From Leptolyngbya sp. NIES-3755 (GTDB lineage: Bacteria; Cyanobacteriota; Cyanobacteriia; Leptolyngbyales; Leptolyngbyaceae): 64,000 nucleotides of DNA. This document shows positions 53,861 to 63,109 of this stretch, piece after piece. Numbering within the stretch: the stretch's first letter is position 1; every line of letters starts with the position of its first letter. The stretch covers positions 5,589,030 to 5,653,029 of the forward strand of contig AP017308.1 of NCBI GenBank assembly GCA_001548435.1, in the 5' to 3' direction. Below the pieces are notes generated by a model, which had not been told where the DNA came from, searched no databases, and saw only the letters and a list, made by a program, of their open reading frames with translations. Position numbers and translations under genes: made by a program.

Positions 53861-55372
53861 ATGTCTGGTGACTACCTAGAGCGGATTCTAAATGCCCGTG
53901 TGTATGATGTTGCTCAAGAAACGCCGCTCGAATTTGCGCCCAATCTTTCGGCTCGTCTGAACAATCGAGTGCTGCTAAAACGCGAGGATATGCAGTCGGT
54001 GTTCTCGTTCAAGCTGCGGGGGGCGTATAACAAGATGGCACAGCTTTCTCCTGAAGTTCTCGCGCAAGGTGTGATTGCGGCTTCGGCTGGAAATCATGCT
54101 CAAGGAGTCGCGCTCGGTGCGAAACGGTTGGGGACAACGGCAATGATTGTGATGCCTGTAACGACACCGCAGGTAAAAATTAATGCAGTTCGATCGCGGG
54201 GCGGTCAAGTCGTTTTACACGGCGATACGTATGATGATGCCTATGCTCATGCACGACAGCTAGAAGCAGAAAAAGGTCTCACGTTTGTTCATCCATTCGA
54301 TGATCCGGATGTGATCGCGGGACAAGGCACGATCGGAATGGAAATTTTGCGGCAATATCAACAACCGATTCATGCTGTGTTTGTCGCGATCGGCGGTGGC
54401 GGTTTAATCTCTGGAATTGCGGCTTACATCAAGCGACTGCGACCAGAGACGAAAATTATCGGAGTCGAGCCAGTTGATGCGGATGCGATGACTCGATCGC
54501 TAAAAGCTGGACAAAGAATCAGACTTCCAAATGTCGGCTTATTCGCAGATGGCGTAGCAGTTCGAGAAGTGGGAGAAGAAACGTTTCGACTCTGCCAACA
54601 GTATGTGGATGAAATGATTCTGGTCGATACAGATGATACTTGTGCCGCAATCAAGGATGTATTTGAAGATACACGATCGATTCTTGAACCCGCTGGCGCA
54701 TTAGCGATCGCAGCAATCAAAGCCTACGTAGAACGCGAACAAATCACCGATCAGACTTTGATTGGAATTGCTTGCGGCGCGAATATGAACTTCGATCGCT
54801 TAAGATTCGTGGCAGAACGAGCAGAACTCGGAGAACGACGAGAAGCCATTTTTGCAGTCACCATTCCCGAAGAGCGCGGCAGTTTGCGGAAATTTTGTGA
54901 TTTGCTAGGACGGCGAAATATCACCGAATTCAACTATCGAATCGCGGATGAAACCATTGCTCATATTTTTGTGGGAATGCAAGTCTCTGGGCGAGCGGAT
55001 GCCGCTCAAATGGTCAAAACGTTCGAGGAGAACGGCTTTAAGACGATCGATCTAACCGATGATGAATTTGCCAAACTCCATTTACGGCACATGGTGGGCG
55101 GTCGATCGTCATTAGCGGAAAATGAAGTCCTTTATCGGTTTGAATTTCCCGAACGTCCGGGAGCCTTGATCAAATTCCTCACCTCGATGCGTCCCGATTG
55201 GAATATCAGCTTGTTTCACTATCGAAATCATGGAGCCGACTACGGGCGAATCGTATTGGGAATTCAAGTGCCACCCGATGAAATGGATGACTGGCAAGCA
55301 TTTTTAGACTCGATCGACTATCGCTATTGGGACGAAAACCAAAATCCCGCCTACAAACTCTTTTTGGCATGA
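53861..55372 (+). CDS. ilvA: Threonine ammonia-lyase, biosynthetic
   Basis: A 503-aa PLP enzyme making 2-oxobutanoate from threonine, the first step of isoleucine synthesis. The catalytic Lys is in SFKLRGAYNKM, the phosphate loop is GGGGLISGI, and the C-terminal ~170 residues are two ACT-like regulatory domains (TIPEERGSLRKF, FPERPGALIKF), which in this enzyme bind isoleucine or valine. Full length. It stands alone before ppa and after the Uma2 remnant. Confidence 0.95.
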   Translation: MSGDYLERILNARVYDVAQETPLEFAPNLSARLNNRVLLKREDMQSVFSFKLRGAYNKMAQLSPEVLAQGVIAASAGNHAQGVALGAKRLGTTAMIVMPVTTPQVKINAVRSRGGQVVLHGDTYDDAYAHARQLEAEKGLTFVHPFDDPDVIAGQGTIGMEILRQYQQPIHAVFVAIGGGGLISGIAAYIKRLRPETKIIGVEPVDADAMTRSLKAGQRIRLPNVGLFADGVAVREVGEETFRLCQQYVDEMILVDTDDTCAAIKDVFEDTRSILEPAGALAIAAIKAYVEREQITDQTLIGIACGANMNFDRLRFVAERAELGERREAIFAVTIPEERGSLRKFCDLLGRRNITEFNYRIADETIAHIFVGMQVSGRADAAQMVKTFEENGFKTIDLTDDEFAKLHLRHMVGGRSSLAENEVLYRFEFPERPGALIKFLTSMRPDWNISLFHYRNHGADYGRIVLGIQVPPDEMDDWQAFLDSIDYRYWDENQNPAYKLFLA

Positions 55373-55421
55373 ACTCCCCTACAATGCAGAATGGTGAAAA
55401 TGTTTAGCTTGGAGAACCGCT

Positions 55422-55931
55422 GTGGATTTATCACGCATTCCTGCCCAACCCAAACCGGGCTTGATCAACGTCCTGATCGAAATTCCCGCAGGCAGCAAGA
55501 ACAAATACGAATTTGACAAAGATCTGAATGCTTTTGCGCTCGATCGTGTTCTGTATGCCTCGGTGATGTATCCGTTCGATTATGGCTTCGTGCCGAACAC
55601 CTTAGCGGATGATGGCGATCCACTGGATGGCATGGTGATCATGGATCAGCCTACTTTTCCTGGATGTGTGATCGCGGCTCGTCCGATCGGCATGTTGGAA
55701 ATGATTGATGGCGGCGATCGTGATGAAAAAATCCTCTGCGTTCCTGACAAAGATCCCCGCTATACAAACGTTAAATCACTCAGTGACATTGCTTCTCACC
55801 GTTTAGATGAAGTCGCAGAGTTCTTCAGAACCTACAAAAATCTGGAGAAGAAAGTGACTGAAATCCTCGGCTGGCAGGATGTGGACAAAGTGCTGCCGCT
55901 TGTGGAACAGTGCATCAAAGCCGCGAACTAA
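55422..55931 (+). CDS. ppa: Inorganic pyrophosphatase (family I)
   Basis: A 169-aa soluble pyrophosphatase that drives biosynthetic reactions by hydrolysing PPi. It has [20 protein letters not shown], containing the metal-binding Asp cluster, and the downstream DKDPRY block. It starts with GTG at 55422 (GTGGATTTATC). A terminator follows the stop by 26 bases. Confidence 0.95.
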   Translation: MDLSRIPAQPKPGLINVLIEIPAGSKNKYEFDKDLNAFALDRVLYASVMYPFDYGFVPNTLADDGDPLDGMVIMDQPTFPGCVIAARPIGMLEMIDGGDRDEKILCVPDKDPRYTNVKSLSDIASHRLDEVAEFFRTYKNLEKKVTEILGWQDVDKVLPLVEQCIKAAN

Positions 55932-55957
55932 TCTCAGTAAAATTACAGGCATCCTAC

Positions 55958-55988
55958 AGGCTTGGGAAGATTCCTGAGCCTTTTTTTA
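55958..55988 (+). terminator. Intrinsic terminator of ppa
   Basis: A 10-bp stem with two G-T pairs (AGGCTTGGGA 55958-55967 and TCCTGAGCCT 55972-55981) and a 4-nt loop is followed by seven T. Confidence 0.9.
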
Positions 55989-55998
55989 TTGTGAGCTT

Positions 55999-56004
55999 TA
56001 TAAT
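55999..56004 (+). promoter_or_regulatory. Possible -10 box (TATAAT)
   Basis: A perfect TATAAT right after the ppa terminator, about 7 bases before the structured region starting near 56011. No good -35 is seen at the usual distance, so it is only a candidate promoter. Confidence 0.45.
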
Positions 56005-56010
56005 TCGATT

Positions 56011-56160
56011 CAGCTTGGTATCCGCCCGAACCCAGTGGGTAGCCTAAACAGAGGGAGATTGCTCCCACCGTCTTCGGACGGCATCACTGCACACAGCTTG
56101 TGATCATAGGCACTCTAGAGAATGAATTCGCTCTCGTTGGGTTTTACGCACAAGCGCTTG
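56011..56160 (+). ncRNA. Putative structured RNA upstream of the MBL gene
   Basis: About 150 nt with no supported coding frame and several predicted pairings read by eye. Long-range stems GCTTG/CAAGC (56013-56017 with 56152-56156) and AACCCA/TGGGTT (56029-56034 with 56139-56144) enclose GCCTA/TAGGC. Local hairpins GGGAG-ATTG-CTCCC and CCGTC-TTCG-GACGG (a UUCG tetraloop) lie inside. It could be a small RNA or a leader of the gene at 56181. I do not recognise a class; 6S RNA was considered. Confidence 0.4.
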
Positions 56161-56180
56161 AAGCAACTCTGAATCCAGCA

Positions 56181-57026
56181 ATGACCCACTCTTCCGATTT
56201 CTTCATTCACTTTTGGGGCGTTCGAGGGAGCATTCCTGTCCCCGGCAATGAAACCGTCCGCTATGGTGGCAATACGTCCTGTATCGAAATGCGTGTGGGT
56301 GGAAAACGCCTGATTTTCGATGGGGGAACGGGGCTACGGGTGCTCGGAAAATCCATGCTCAAGCAAATGCCCGTTGAAGCGCACATGTTCTTTTCGCACT
56401 CGCACTGGGATCACATCCAAGGCTTTCCCTTCTTCATTCCTGCCTTCGTTCCTGGCAATTGTTTTCACATCTATGGCGCGATCGCTCCCAACGGCGCATC
56501 GATGCAAAAACGCCTCAGTGATCAAATGCACCATCCGAATTTTCCTGTTCCGATGCAAATCATGAAGTCGGATATGAAGTTTACCGATGTCATCGTAGGC
56601 GATGTGATCGAACTCGATAATATTCGGATTGAAACAGGACCTTTGAATCATCCTAATTCTGCGATCGGGTATCGAGTGACTCATAACGGAAAGACCGTCG
56701 TATATGCCACTGATACCGAACACTATCCCGATCGTATCGATGAAGATCTCGTCCATCTAGCGCGGGATGCGGATGTTCTGATTTACGATGCCTGCTATAC
56801 CGACGAAGAATATTATGACGAGAAATCGCCCAAAATTGGCTGGGGGCATTCAACTTGGCAAGAAGCGTTAAAAGTCGTCGATGCGGCACGAGTCAAAAAA
56901 GCAGTGATGTTCCATCACGATCCGAATCACGACGATGATTTTTTGGATGGAATTGAAGCGGAAGTCCGATCGGTCTTTCCAAACAGCTTACTAGCACGTG
57001 AAGGCATGATCCTGCCCGTTGAGTAG
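56181..57026 (+). CDS. MBL-fold metal-dependent hydrolase
   Basis: A 281-aa protein of the metallo-beta-lactamase superfamily beginning MTHSSDFFIHFWGVRGSIPV, typical of the cyclic-phosphodiesterase-like branch. All ligands are present: FFSHSHWDHIQG (HxHxDH), a later His in GPLNHPN, Asp in VYATDTEH and a final His in FHHDPNHDDDF. Substrate unknown. The start is ATG 56181; the frame back to 56100 runs through the structured region and is rejected. Confidence 0.88.
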   Translation: MTHSSDFFIHFWGVRGSIPVPGNETVRYGGNTSCIEMRVGGKRLIFDGGTGLRVLGKSMLKQMPVEAHMFFSHSHWDHIQGFPFFIPAFVPGNCFHIYGAIAPNGASMQKRLSDQMHHPNFPVPMQIMKSDMKFTDVIVGDVIELDNIRIETGPLNHPNSAIGYRVTHNGKTVVYATDTEHYPDRIDEDLVHLARDADVLIYDACYTDEEYYDEKSPKIGWGHSTWQEALKVVDAARVKKAVMFHHDPNHDDDFLDGIEAEVRSVFPNSLLAREGMILPVE

Positions 57027-57107
57027 ATTGAAATCTATCATTTGAGGCATGAAACGCTCTGCACTACGCCGTAAGATAGAGCCGAATATTGAATTGCCTC
57101 ACTGAAT

Positions 57108-57884
57108 ATGAACGAGCGCGGCTTTAAGCGAGATTGGTTCCCACTCTTATTGGGTGCGGTCCTATTGCTGTTGGCTCACTATGCCGCCTTGTTGTTTCGG
57201 ATTCATCCCAGTATTTCACTTTGGTTTCCACCGTCGGGAGTTGCAATCACGCTTGCCGTTTGGTTTGGAATGCCTGCTGCGATCGTCACAGGATTGGTTT
57301 CTACGCTCGTTGCACCAATTTGGGGAAGTCATGGCTGGCTGCAATGGGTGGGATTAACTGATGCAGTGGAACCCTTGGTTGCGTGGTGGTTTTATCGGAA
57401 ATTTTGGCAGCGATCTCCTGGATTGGGACGGCTGAAAGATATCAGTGCGTTTATTCTGAGTGCGCCTGTGTTTGCTTGTGCGAGTTCTGCGATCGTCGGA
57501 AGTCTCGTTTTAGCGATCGTCGGCAGAATGTCTTGGGCAAAAGTTGCGAGTGCAATGCCGCAATGGTGGTTAGGGAACGCGATCGGAACAATGGTGATTG
57601 CACCGATCGCGCTTTTGACTTTGACTCCGACTTTGCAGCGATGGAACTGGCTTCCGGGTGAACCTTCAACGGGTTCACCATCTCTGAAATCCTCACGGGT
57701 TAGAAATGAAGCAATTGCGATCGCGGCTCTGAGTATTGGAACTGCGATTTTGAGTGTTTCACATACGAGTCAGTATGGTCTAGCGTTTCAACAATTGGCG
57801 TTCCTTAATTTGTGCCGATTCTTTGGGCAGCATTGCGATTTGGAGCGGTGGGAGGTGCAGGAACCGCTACCTTTTGTGTCCTAG
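57108..57884 (+). CDS. MASE1 sensor part of a frameshifted hybrid histidine kinase
   Basis: A 258-aa frame with eight hydrophobic spans and the MASE1 landmarks [16 protein letters not shown] and [14 protein letters not shown]. It is the membrane sensor domain of the kinase encoded by the next frame. At about 57811 it shifts: the last ~24 residues ([14 protein letters not shown] and on) are out of frame noise before the stop at 57882-57884. One missing T in CCTTAATTTGTGCC would keep the original frame into the next part. Confidence 0.8.
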   Translation: MNERGFKRDWFPLLLGAVLLLLAHYAALLFRIHPSISLWFPPSGVAITLAVWFGMPAAIVTGLVSTLVAPIWGSHGWLQWVGLTDAVEPLVAWWFYRKFWQRSPGLGRLKDISAFILSAPVFACASSAIVGSLVLAIVGRMSWAKVASAMPQWWLGNAIGTMVIAPIALLTLTPTLQRWNWLPGEPSTGSPSLKSSRVRNEAIAIAALSIGTAILSVSHTSQYGLAFQQLAFLNLCRFFGQHCDLERWEVQEPLPFVS

Positions 57885-59368
57885 CCGCGTTATTGAGCTA
57901 CCTAGTGAAGTATCCGGATGCGCTGAGATTGCCAGAGTTTCCGATTGATCCAGGGGTGCTCACGGTTCATAAACTGAGTTTGTTGACGCAGTGTGTCATC
58001 GGATTGTTCATCGGAACAGCGGTGACGCAACAGACGCAAATTCAGGTAAAGTTGGCAATTTCTCAGATTCAACTCGCAGAGTATCAAGAGCGATCGCGTT
58101 TAACGGAGATTCTTGAACAAACAAATGTTCAATTAGAGCAAGCCAATCACGAAAAAGATGAACTGTTATCACGAGAACAAACGGCACGAGAACAAGCCGA
58201 AACTGCGAACCGAATTAAAGACGAATTTTTAGCGATCGTGTCTCATGAACTCCGAACGCCACTGAATCCGATTCTTGGCTGGTCAAGGCTTTTACGCGAT
58301 GGAAAGCTCGATGAAACGGCAACTCAAAAGGCTTTAGAAACAATCGATCGCAATGCTAAACTTCAATCGCAATTAATCGAAGATTTGCTGGATGTCTCTC
58401 GAATTCTACGCGGCAAGCTCGTTCTACGTGAGATTGAGTTGGACATTGGATTGGTGATTCGATCGTCGATCGAGACAGTGCGATTATCAGCAGAAGCGAA
58501 ATCAATCAATCTTACGTTTATTCAACCAAACTCCGATTCCAGAATTTTAGTTCATGGTGATCCAAATCGATTACAGCAAGTGATGGTTAATCTGCTCACG
58601 AATGCGATTAAATTCACGCCACCAGAGGGACAAGTTACGATCGTTCTAGAGCATTCTTCAAAGTCCGCCAAGATTAGCGTCATCGATACTGGAAAAGGGA
58701 TTCATCCAGACTTTTTGCCGTATGTGTTTGAGCGATTCCGTCAAGAAGATAGTGGCACGACTCGGCACTTTGGTGGGTTGGGATTGGGACTCGCGATCGT
58801 CAGTCATTTAGTCGAACTGCATCACGGCAAAATTGAAGCGCAAAGTGAAGGAGTCGATCGAGGTGCGAGTTTTATCGTCACTTTACCGATCTTGCAATCT
58901 GAATCAGAAATGTTTGTTCCTGAAACCATTCCAACGATTTTACAAACCAGAGTTCTTAATGGCAAAAGCGTTCTAGTGGTGGAAGATGATGCGGATGCGC
59001 GGGAATTGTTGAAATACATTTTGGAATCAGAACAAGCAACGGTTTTCTTAACTAGCTCGGCTCAGGACGCGATCGCTCATCTTCAAGAAGCAATTCCAGA
59101 TTTGATCATTAGCGATGTCAGTATGCCAGATATTGATGGATATCGCTTTATTCAGCAGGTTCGCAAACTGGAGACAGAGCGAATTCCCGCGATCGCGTTA
59201 ACAGCAAATGCGAGAGAAGAAGATCGACTGAGTGCGATCGCGGCGGGTTTTGATGCTCATGTGTCGAAGCCGATCGTGTTGGAGACGTTACTAGCAGAGA
59301 TTGAGAAACAATTTCAGACAGCTCTTTCGATGGATAGAGATTCTGTCCCACGGCAGCCGCTACCTTAG
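57812..59368 (+). CDS. Histidine kinase-receiver part of the same frameshifted gene
   Basis: Begins at GTG 57812 ([14 protein letters not shown]), the last MASE1 helix pair. A coiled coil at about 90-140 leads to the HisKA domain ([19 protein letters not shown], His near 147), the HATPase domain ([42 protein letters not shown]) and a C-terminal receiver ([13 protein letters not shown], phospho-acceptor in [11 protein letters not shown], Lys in VSKPI). This is a complete MASE1-HK-REC protein of about 752 residues once the frame is joined. A truncated soluble form from 57812 could still be made. Confidence 0.85.
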   Translation: MPILWAALRFGAVGGAGTATFCVLAALLSYLVKYPDALRLPEFPIDPGVLTVHKLSLLTQCVIGLFIGTAVTQQTQIQVKLAISQIQLAEYQERSRLTEILEQTNVQLEQANHEKDELLSREQTAREQAETANRIKDEFLAIVSHELRTPLNPILGWSRLLRDGKLDETATQKALETIDRNAKLQSQLIEDLLDVSRILRGKLVLREIELDIGLVIRSSIETVRLSAEAKSINLTFIQPNSDSRILVHGDPNRLQQVMVNLLTNAIKFTPPEGQVTIVLEHSSKSAKISVIDTGKGIHPDFLPYVFERFRQEDSGTTRHFGGLGLGLAIVSHLVELHHGKIEAQSEGVDRGASFIVTLPILQSESEMFVPETIPTILQTRVLNGKSVLVVEDDADARELLKYILESEQATVFLTSSAQDAIAHLQEAIPDLIISDVSMPDIDGYRFIQQVRKLETERIPAIALTANAREEDRLSAIAAGFDAHVSKPIVLETLLAEIEKQFQTALSMDRDSVPRQPLP

Positions 59369-59403
59369 CGAGTAAATGATTCAGGTAGGACACAAGGCTG
59401 ACT

Positions 59404-59811
59404 ATGAACTGGAATCAAATCTTGGAGCGATACACGGCAGGCGATCGAGATTTTCACGGAATGGATTTCGCTCAGGCAAAATTGAGCAATGCAGATTTGG
59501 AAGATGTGAATTTGTCGGACAGTGATCTCAGTCGATCGTCATTGGGAAGAGCGAACTTGAGACACGCGAATTTGAGTGGTGCAAATTTACACGGAGCCGA
59601 TCTTTGTCATGCCGATTTACAGGGTGCGGATTTGCGGGGTGCGGATTTGAGAGGGGCGCTGTTGTTGAGGGCGAATTTGACAGGTGCAAATCTGGAGAAT
59701 GCGGACTTAAGATGGGCATCGTTGACCGAGGCAAGTCCGATCGATTTGGATTTAAGCCATTCTCAAGTCGATCGAACGATTTTGCCGAAAGGATTTTGCT
59801 CGAACGGTTAG
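59404..59811 (+). CDS. Pentapeptide-repeat protein (135 aa)
   Basis: From residue about 20 to 120 nearly every fifth position follows A(D/N)LXX (LSGANLHGADLCHADLQG and similar). Such proteins form right-handed quadrilateral beta helices; roles range from gyrase protection to unknown, and they are numerous in cyanobacteria. No signal peptide. Its stop overlaps the stop of the convergent dacB gene. Confidence 0.92.
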   Translation: MNWNQILERYTAGDRDFHGMDFAQAKLSNADLEDVNLSDSDLSRSSLGRANLRHANLSGANLHGADLCHADLQGADLRGADLRGALLLRANLTGANLENADLRWASLTEASPIDLDLSHSQVDRTILPKGFCSNG

Positions 59812-61265
59812 CACGATCGCAGTCTGGCTAGTAATTCGACAATTTCATCGATCGCATTTCGCTGTACAGGAGCCGAATCTGGAGCCTGATTAATCATGAT
59901 GCTGAATGCGATCGATTCATAATTCGGCGGATCAATGTATCCTGATAGCGCTGTGACTCCGGTTAGCGTTCCGGTTTTCGCTCGTGTAATTCCTCTTGCT
60001 GGACTATTCTGAAATCGACTTTGTAACGTTCCACTCATGCCCGCGATCGAGAGTGATTCTCGAAAATCGTTTCCATTCGGCTGTCGTAGAATTGCTTCTA
60101 GAATTTGCACTAATGCTGTTGGAGTTGTCCAATTCTGTCTAGATAAGCCTGAACCATCTGACAAAACAATTTCAGTTTTAGCGGTTCCAAGTTTACTTAA
60201 TTCAGTGATCAAAGATGTAATACTTTGTTCTAATACAGTACGCTCTGTGGAATTTGAATTTTGTGCACCCAGCGTTCTCAAAAGTACTTCTGCGTAAAGA
60301 TTATTACTGAATTGATTCGCTTGCTTTAGTAATTCACTTAGCGGGGGAGAATCAATCTTTGCAATTTCACTACCGTTCGATGAAGCGGGTTGCTCACTTA
60401 CACTCGATCGAGTCACGGCAATTCCTGCGGCGTTTAGCGATCGAACAAATTTTCGCAAAAATCGTTCTCCCGGATTCGGAACTGCAATTCCATAAGATGC
60501 AGGTGCAGACCCGACTCGCAACTGTCCACCAATCTTTAAAATCGGTTGGCTTAAATCGCGCCCAACTGCGATCGATTCTTCAGCTTTCGCATCAACGGTT
60601 CGCGATCGATTCTCAATTCTCCAGAAACTTCCCTCGATCGGATCGTCCCATACCACTTTGAGCGGTTGCCCCAAGGCTTGCGGTACCAGTCTAAAGTTCA
60701 AACTATTCTCATTCAAAATCAAACTACTGACTGGAACCGCGTAAGTTTCTGGAATATCCCCCACTGCCCAATCTGGATTTAATGCCTCGCGCCCAAAGTA
60801 GCTATCTTCGACAATTAATTCTGAAATTCGCTGAATTCCACGCTGCTTTAATTGTTGCGCCAAATCTTGCAACTGTCGATCGCTAAAACTCGGATCGCCC
60901 CGTCCAACGAGTCTCACCCGCCATCCATTTGGTGATTCTATTCCATACACCGAAGTCCGAATTCGATAGTTAGAACCGAGACGTTGTAGTGCCGCCGCAG
61001 TCGTTAGGATTTTCACATTAGAAGCAGGAATAAAAAAGCGATCGGCATCTCGACTAAAGAGCGTTTGCCGCGATCGCAACGTTTGAACCAAGACACCGAA
61101 ACGCGATCGAGCAAAATTTGGACGATTCACGATCGCTTCAATCTGTGGCGCTAAATCTCTTGAACAAATTGGCGCAGCAGGATTGGCGCGAGCACTTGAC
61201 GCGAAAACTGCGATCGAAACTAGACTAATTAGACTTGCAGCAGAGCGGGTAAATAAAGCGGTCAT
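59808..61265 (-). CDS. dacB: D-alanyl-D-alanine carboxypeptidase/endopeptidase, PBP4 type (S13)
   Basis: A 485-aa periplasmic peptidase trimming peptidoglycan cross-links. A signal peptide (MTALFTRSAASLISLVSIAVF to ...SSARA) is followed by the SxxK motif in FIPASNVKILTTAAAL, a long insert domain, the SNN motif in QFSNNLYAEV, and KTG in TKTGTLTGVTAL. Full length. Its 5' end at 61265 lies head to head with the next gene, with the promoter region inside the following 110 bases. Confidence 0.92.
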   Translation of the reverse strand: MTALFTRSAASLISLVSIAVFASSARANPAAPICSRDLAPQIEAIVNRPNFARSRFGVLVQTLRSRQTLFSRDADRFFIPASNVKILTTAAALQRLGSNYRIRTSVYGIESPNGWRVRLVGRGDPSFSDRQLQDLAQQLKQRGIQRISELIVEDSYFGREALNPDWAVGDIPETYAVPVSSLILNENSLNFRLVPQALGQPLKVVWDDPIEGSFWRIENRSRTVDAKAEESIAVGRDLSQPILKIGGQLRVGSAPASYGIAVPNPGERFLRKFVRSLNAAGIAVTRSSVSEQPASSNGSEIAKIDSPPLSELLKQANQFSNNLYAEVLLRTLGAQNSNSTERTVLEQSITSLITELSKLGTAKTEIVLSDGSGLSRQNWTTPTALVQILEAILRQPNGNDFRESLSIAGMSGTLQSRFQNSPARGITRAKTGTLTGVTALSGYIDPPNYESIAFSIMINQAPDSAPVQRNAIDEIVELLARLRSC

Positions 61266-61380
61266 GGAAAGTTCTCAGAAACTATGCACCGTCAGATCGA
61301 GAACAAATCCTACTTTAGAGAGGACAGATGATTCTCTTTCATCACTAGAATTGAATCACAATCTTTCCAGAGTGATCATT

Positions 61381-62061
61381 ATGGTGCAAGAACGTAATTC
61401 AACGCCTCGGAAAGTTCAAGAGCCGGATCTCGATCGTCGCAGTGATCCCCGCCCGATTCCGCCTGCCATGAACAACAATGCCGGGACTCCAATGACCGAT
61501 ATTGCTTCAGGTTTGGCGTTATTGCTCTCGGTTATCGCATTTTTTCTCAGTTGTTACGCTGCAATTCAAGCCAGTAGCATCCGTCGGCAATTAGAACCTG
61601 CTCGACCCGCACCCCAGTCAAATTCGTCCAACCAGCCTGAAAGTCGTCCGTTTGCCCCCTTGATCGCTCAAAATCGATTTCAAGAAGTGAAACCTGGTCT
61701 ATATCGTCAACCCACCGAAGATGAAACAGGCGAGGTCGAACTGGTTTCTGCACGACGAATTGAACGATCGGGAAATTCTAACTTTGCCCGAATTGATTTG
61801 AGAATTCGTCGTCTCGATCGACCCGTGCAGGGACTAACCGAAATCGATTTACCGAGTACGATCGCGCTCAACTCTCGCACGAATGAACGATACACCACGA
61901 TCGAAGCCCAAACGCCTCAAGACCGCTTTATCAATCTGGCGAGTCTCAATCCAGGATCGAGCGTGAATGCGTCTGTGATCGTGCGTGTCCCGGAAAACCT
62001 CGATCGAATTGATCTTGATATTCCGAATGTCCGTGTCTTTCGCAATGTGCCGATCGGCTAG
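61381..62061 (+). CDS. Unknown membrane-anchored protein (226 aa)
   Basis: Start ATG 61381 (MVQERNSTPRKVQEP); the frame is open upstream into the dacB promoter and the shorter start is preferred. One hydrophobic span at about 43-60 (GLALLLSVIAFFLSCYA), preceded by a charged cytoplasmic N-terminus. The C-terminal ~140 residues form a beta-rich extracytoplasmic domain (LRIRRLDRPVQGL, VIVRVPENLDRIDLDI). Not recognised; similar layouts occur in conserved cyanobacterial proteins. Confidence 0.65.
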   Translation: MVQERNSTPRKVQEPDLDRRSDPRPIPPAMNNNAGTPMTDIASGLALLLSVIAFFLSCYAAIQASSIRRQLEPARPAPQSNSSNQPESRPFAPLIAQNRFQEVKPGLYRQPTEDETGEVELVSARRIERSGNSNFARIDLRIRRLDRPVQGLTEIDLPSTIALNSRTNERYTTIEAQTPQDRFINLASLNPGSSVNASVIVRVPENLDRIDLDIPNVRVFRNVPIG

Positions 62062-62120
62062 AGAATCAACCGTTTGGATGGGGAATGCTGGAACTGATTC
62101 AGTGAACTCCAACAGACGAT

Positions 62121-63050
62121 ATGAAAAAAATTCTCAGCATTGATGGCGGCGGTATTCGGGGAATGATTCCAGCGTTAGTCTTGGCAGAGATCGAAATGTC
62201 GATCGGGAAGCCGATTTCAGAGATTTTTGATCTCGTGGCTGGCACTTCAACCGGTGGAATTCTTGCCTTGGGACTCAGCAAAGACAACGGACAAGGCAAT
62301 CCCCGATATTCTGCTAAAGAATTAGTCGAACTCTACGAACGCGAAGGAGAAAAGATTTTCCCTAGATCCCTCTGTCGCACTATCACGACAGCGATGGGGA
62401 TGATCGACGAAAAATATCCGAGAGAAGGAATCGATTCGGTCTTGAGCAACTATTTTGGCACTGATCCGCTCGGTTCTTGTCTCACCAAAACGCTGATTAC
62501 GTCTTATGACATTGAACAGCGGGAACCGTTCTTTTTCAAAAGCTGGAGAGAAGAACATCGATCGATCAAAATGCTGAATGTAGCTCGATCGACTTCTGCG
62601 GCTCCGACGTATTTTGAGCCTGTTCAGGTTGAAGTGAGCAATCAAATCAAGACGCTGATTGATGGGGGTGTGTTTATGAATACGCCTTGTGTTTCTGCGT
62701 ATGCTGAAGCGTTAAGAATCTTCCCCGATGAGCGAGAATTTCTGGTCGTCTCCTTGGGAACTGGGGAGCAAACTCGGACGATTCGGTATGAGCAGGCGAA
62801 AGATTGGGGCACGATCGAGTGGCTGCGTCCGCTGTTAAGCTGCGTGTTCGATGGCGTGTCCGATGCTGCGGATTATCAAATGAAACAGCTTTTGGAAGGG
62901 AATTATTATCGATTCCAGACAAAGCTCGAAACGGCGCTCGATGAAATGGATAATGCGACTCCGGAGAATATCGTGGATTTGAAGACCGAGGCAGCAATTT
63001 TATTGAAGCGCGATCGCGAAAATCTGATGCGATTGTGCGAGATTCTGTAA
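62121..63050 (+). CDS. Patatin-like phospholipase
   Basis: A 309-aa lipid acyl hydrolase with a Ser-Asp dyad. Oxyanion hole DGGGIRGMIPALVL at the start, nucleophile in AGTSTGGILALG, and the Asp in LIDGGVFMNTP. It is cytoplasmic by sequence. Stand-alone patatins in bacteria act in lipid turnover; in CBASS systems they are effectors, but no nucleotide cyclase gene is next to it, so that is not suggested here. Confidence 0.92.
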   Translation: MKKILSIDGGGIRGMIPALVLAEIEMSIGKPISEIFDLVAGTSTGGILALGLSKDNGQGNPRYSAKELVELYEREGEKIFPRSLCRTITTAMGMIDEKYPREGIDSVLSNYFGTDPLGSCLTKTLITSYDIEQREPFFFKSWREEHRSIKMLNVARSTSAAPTYFEPVQVEVSNQIKTLIDGGVFMNTPCVSAYAEALRIFPDEREFLVVSLGTGEQTRTIRYEQAKDWGTIEWLRPLLSCVFDGVSDAADYQMKQLLEGNYYRFQTKLETALDEMDNATPENIVDLKTEAAILLKRDRENLMRLCEIL

Positions 63051-63061
63051 ATCGAAATGGG

Positions 63062-63102
63062 TAGAGACGCGACGAGGTGTAGAGATTCTAATCGCGTCTC
63101 TA
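63062..63102. repeat. Palindromic repeat/terminator of the GTAGAGACGCG type
   Basis: A perfect 11-bp inverted repeat (TAGAGACGCGA 63062-63072, TCGCGTCTCTA 63092-63102) between the convergent patatin and APC genes. Sequences of this form recur as intergenic palindromes in many cyanobacterial genomes and may stop transcription from both sides. No T-run. Confidence 0.65.
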
Positions 63103-63109
63103 TCTAGCT

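Noticed and set aside
56011-56160. 6S RNA or a cobalamin riboswitch
   Set aside because: Predicted pairings give a branched shape rather than the 6S rod with a central bubble, and the cobalamin riboswitch core motifs are missing. Only a generic structured region is claimed.
62121-63050. Patatin as CBASS effector
   Set aside because: No CD-NTase, Cap2 or Cap3 gene is adjacent; neighbours are an unknown membrane protein and an APC permease.
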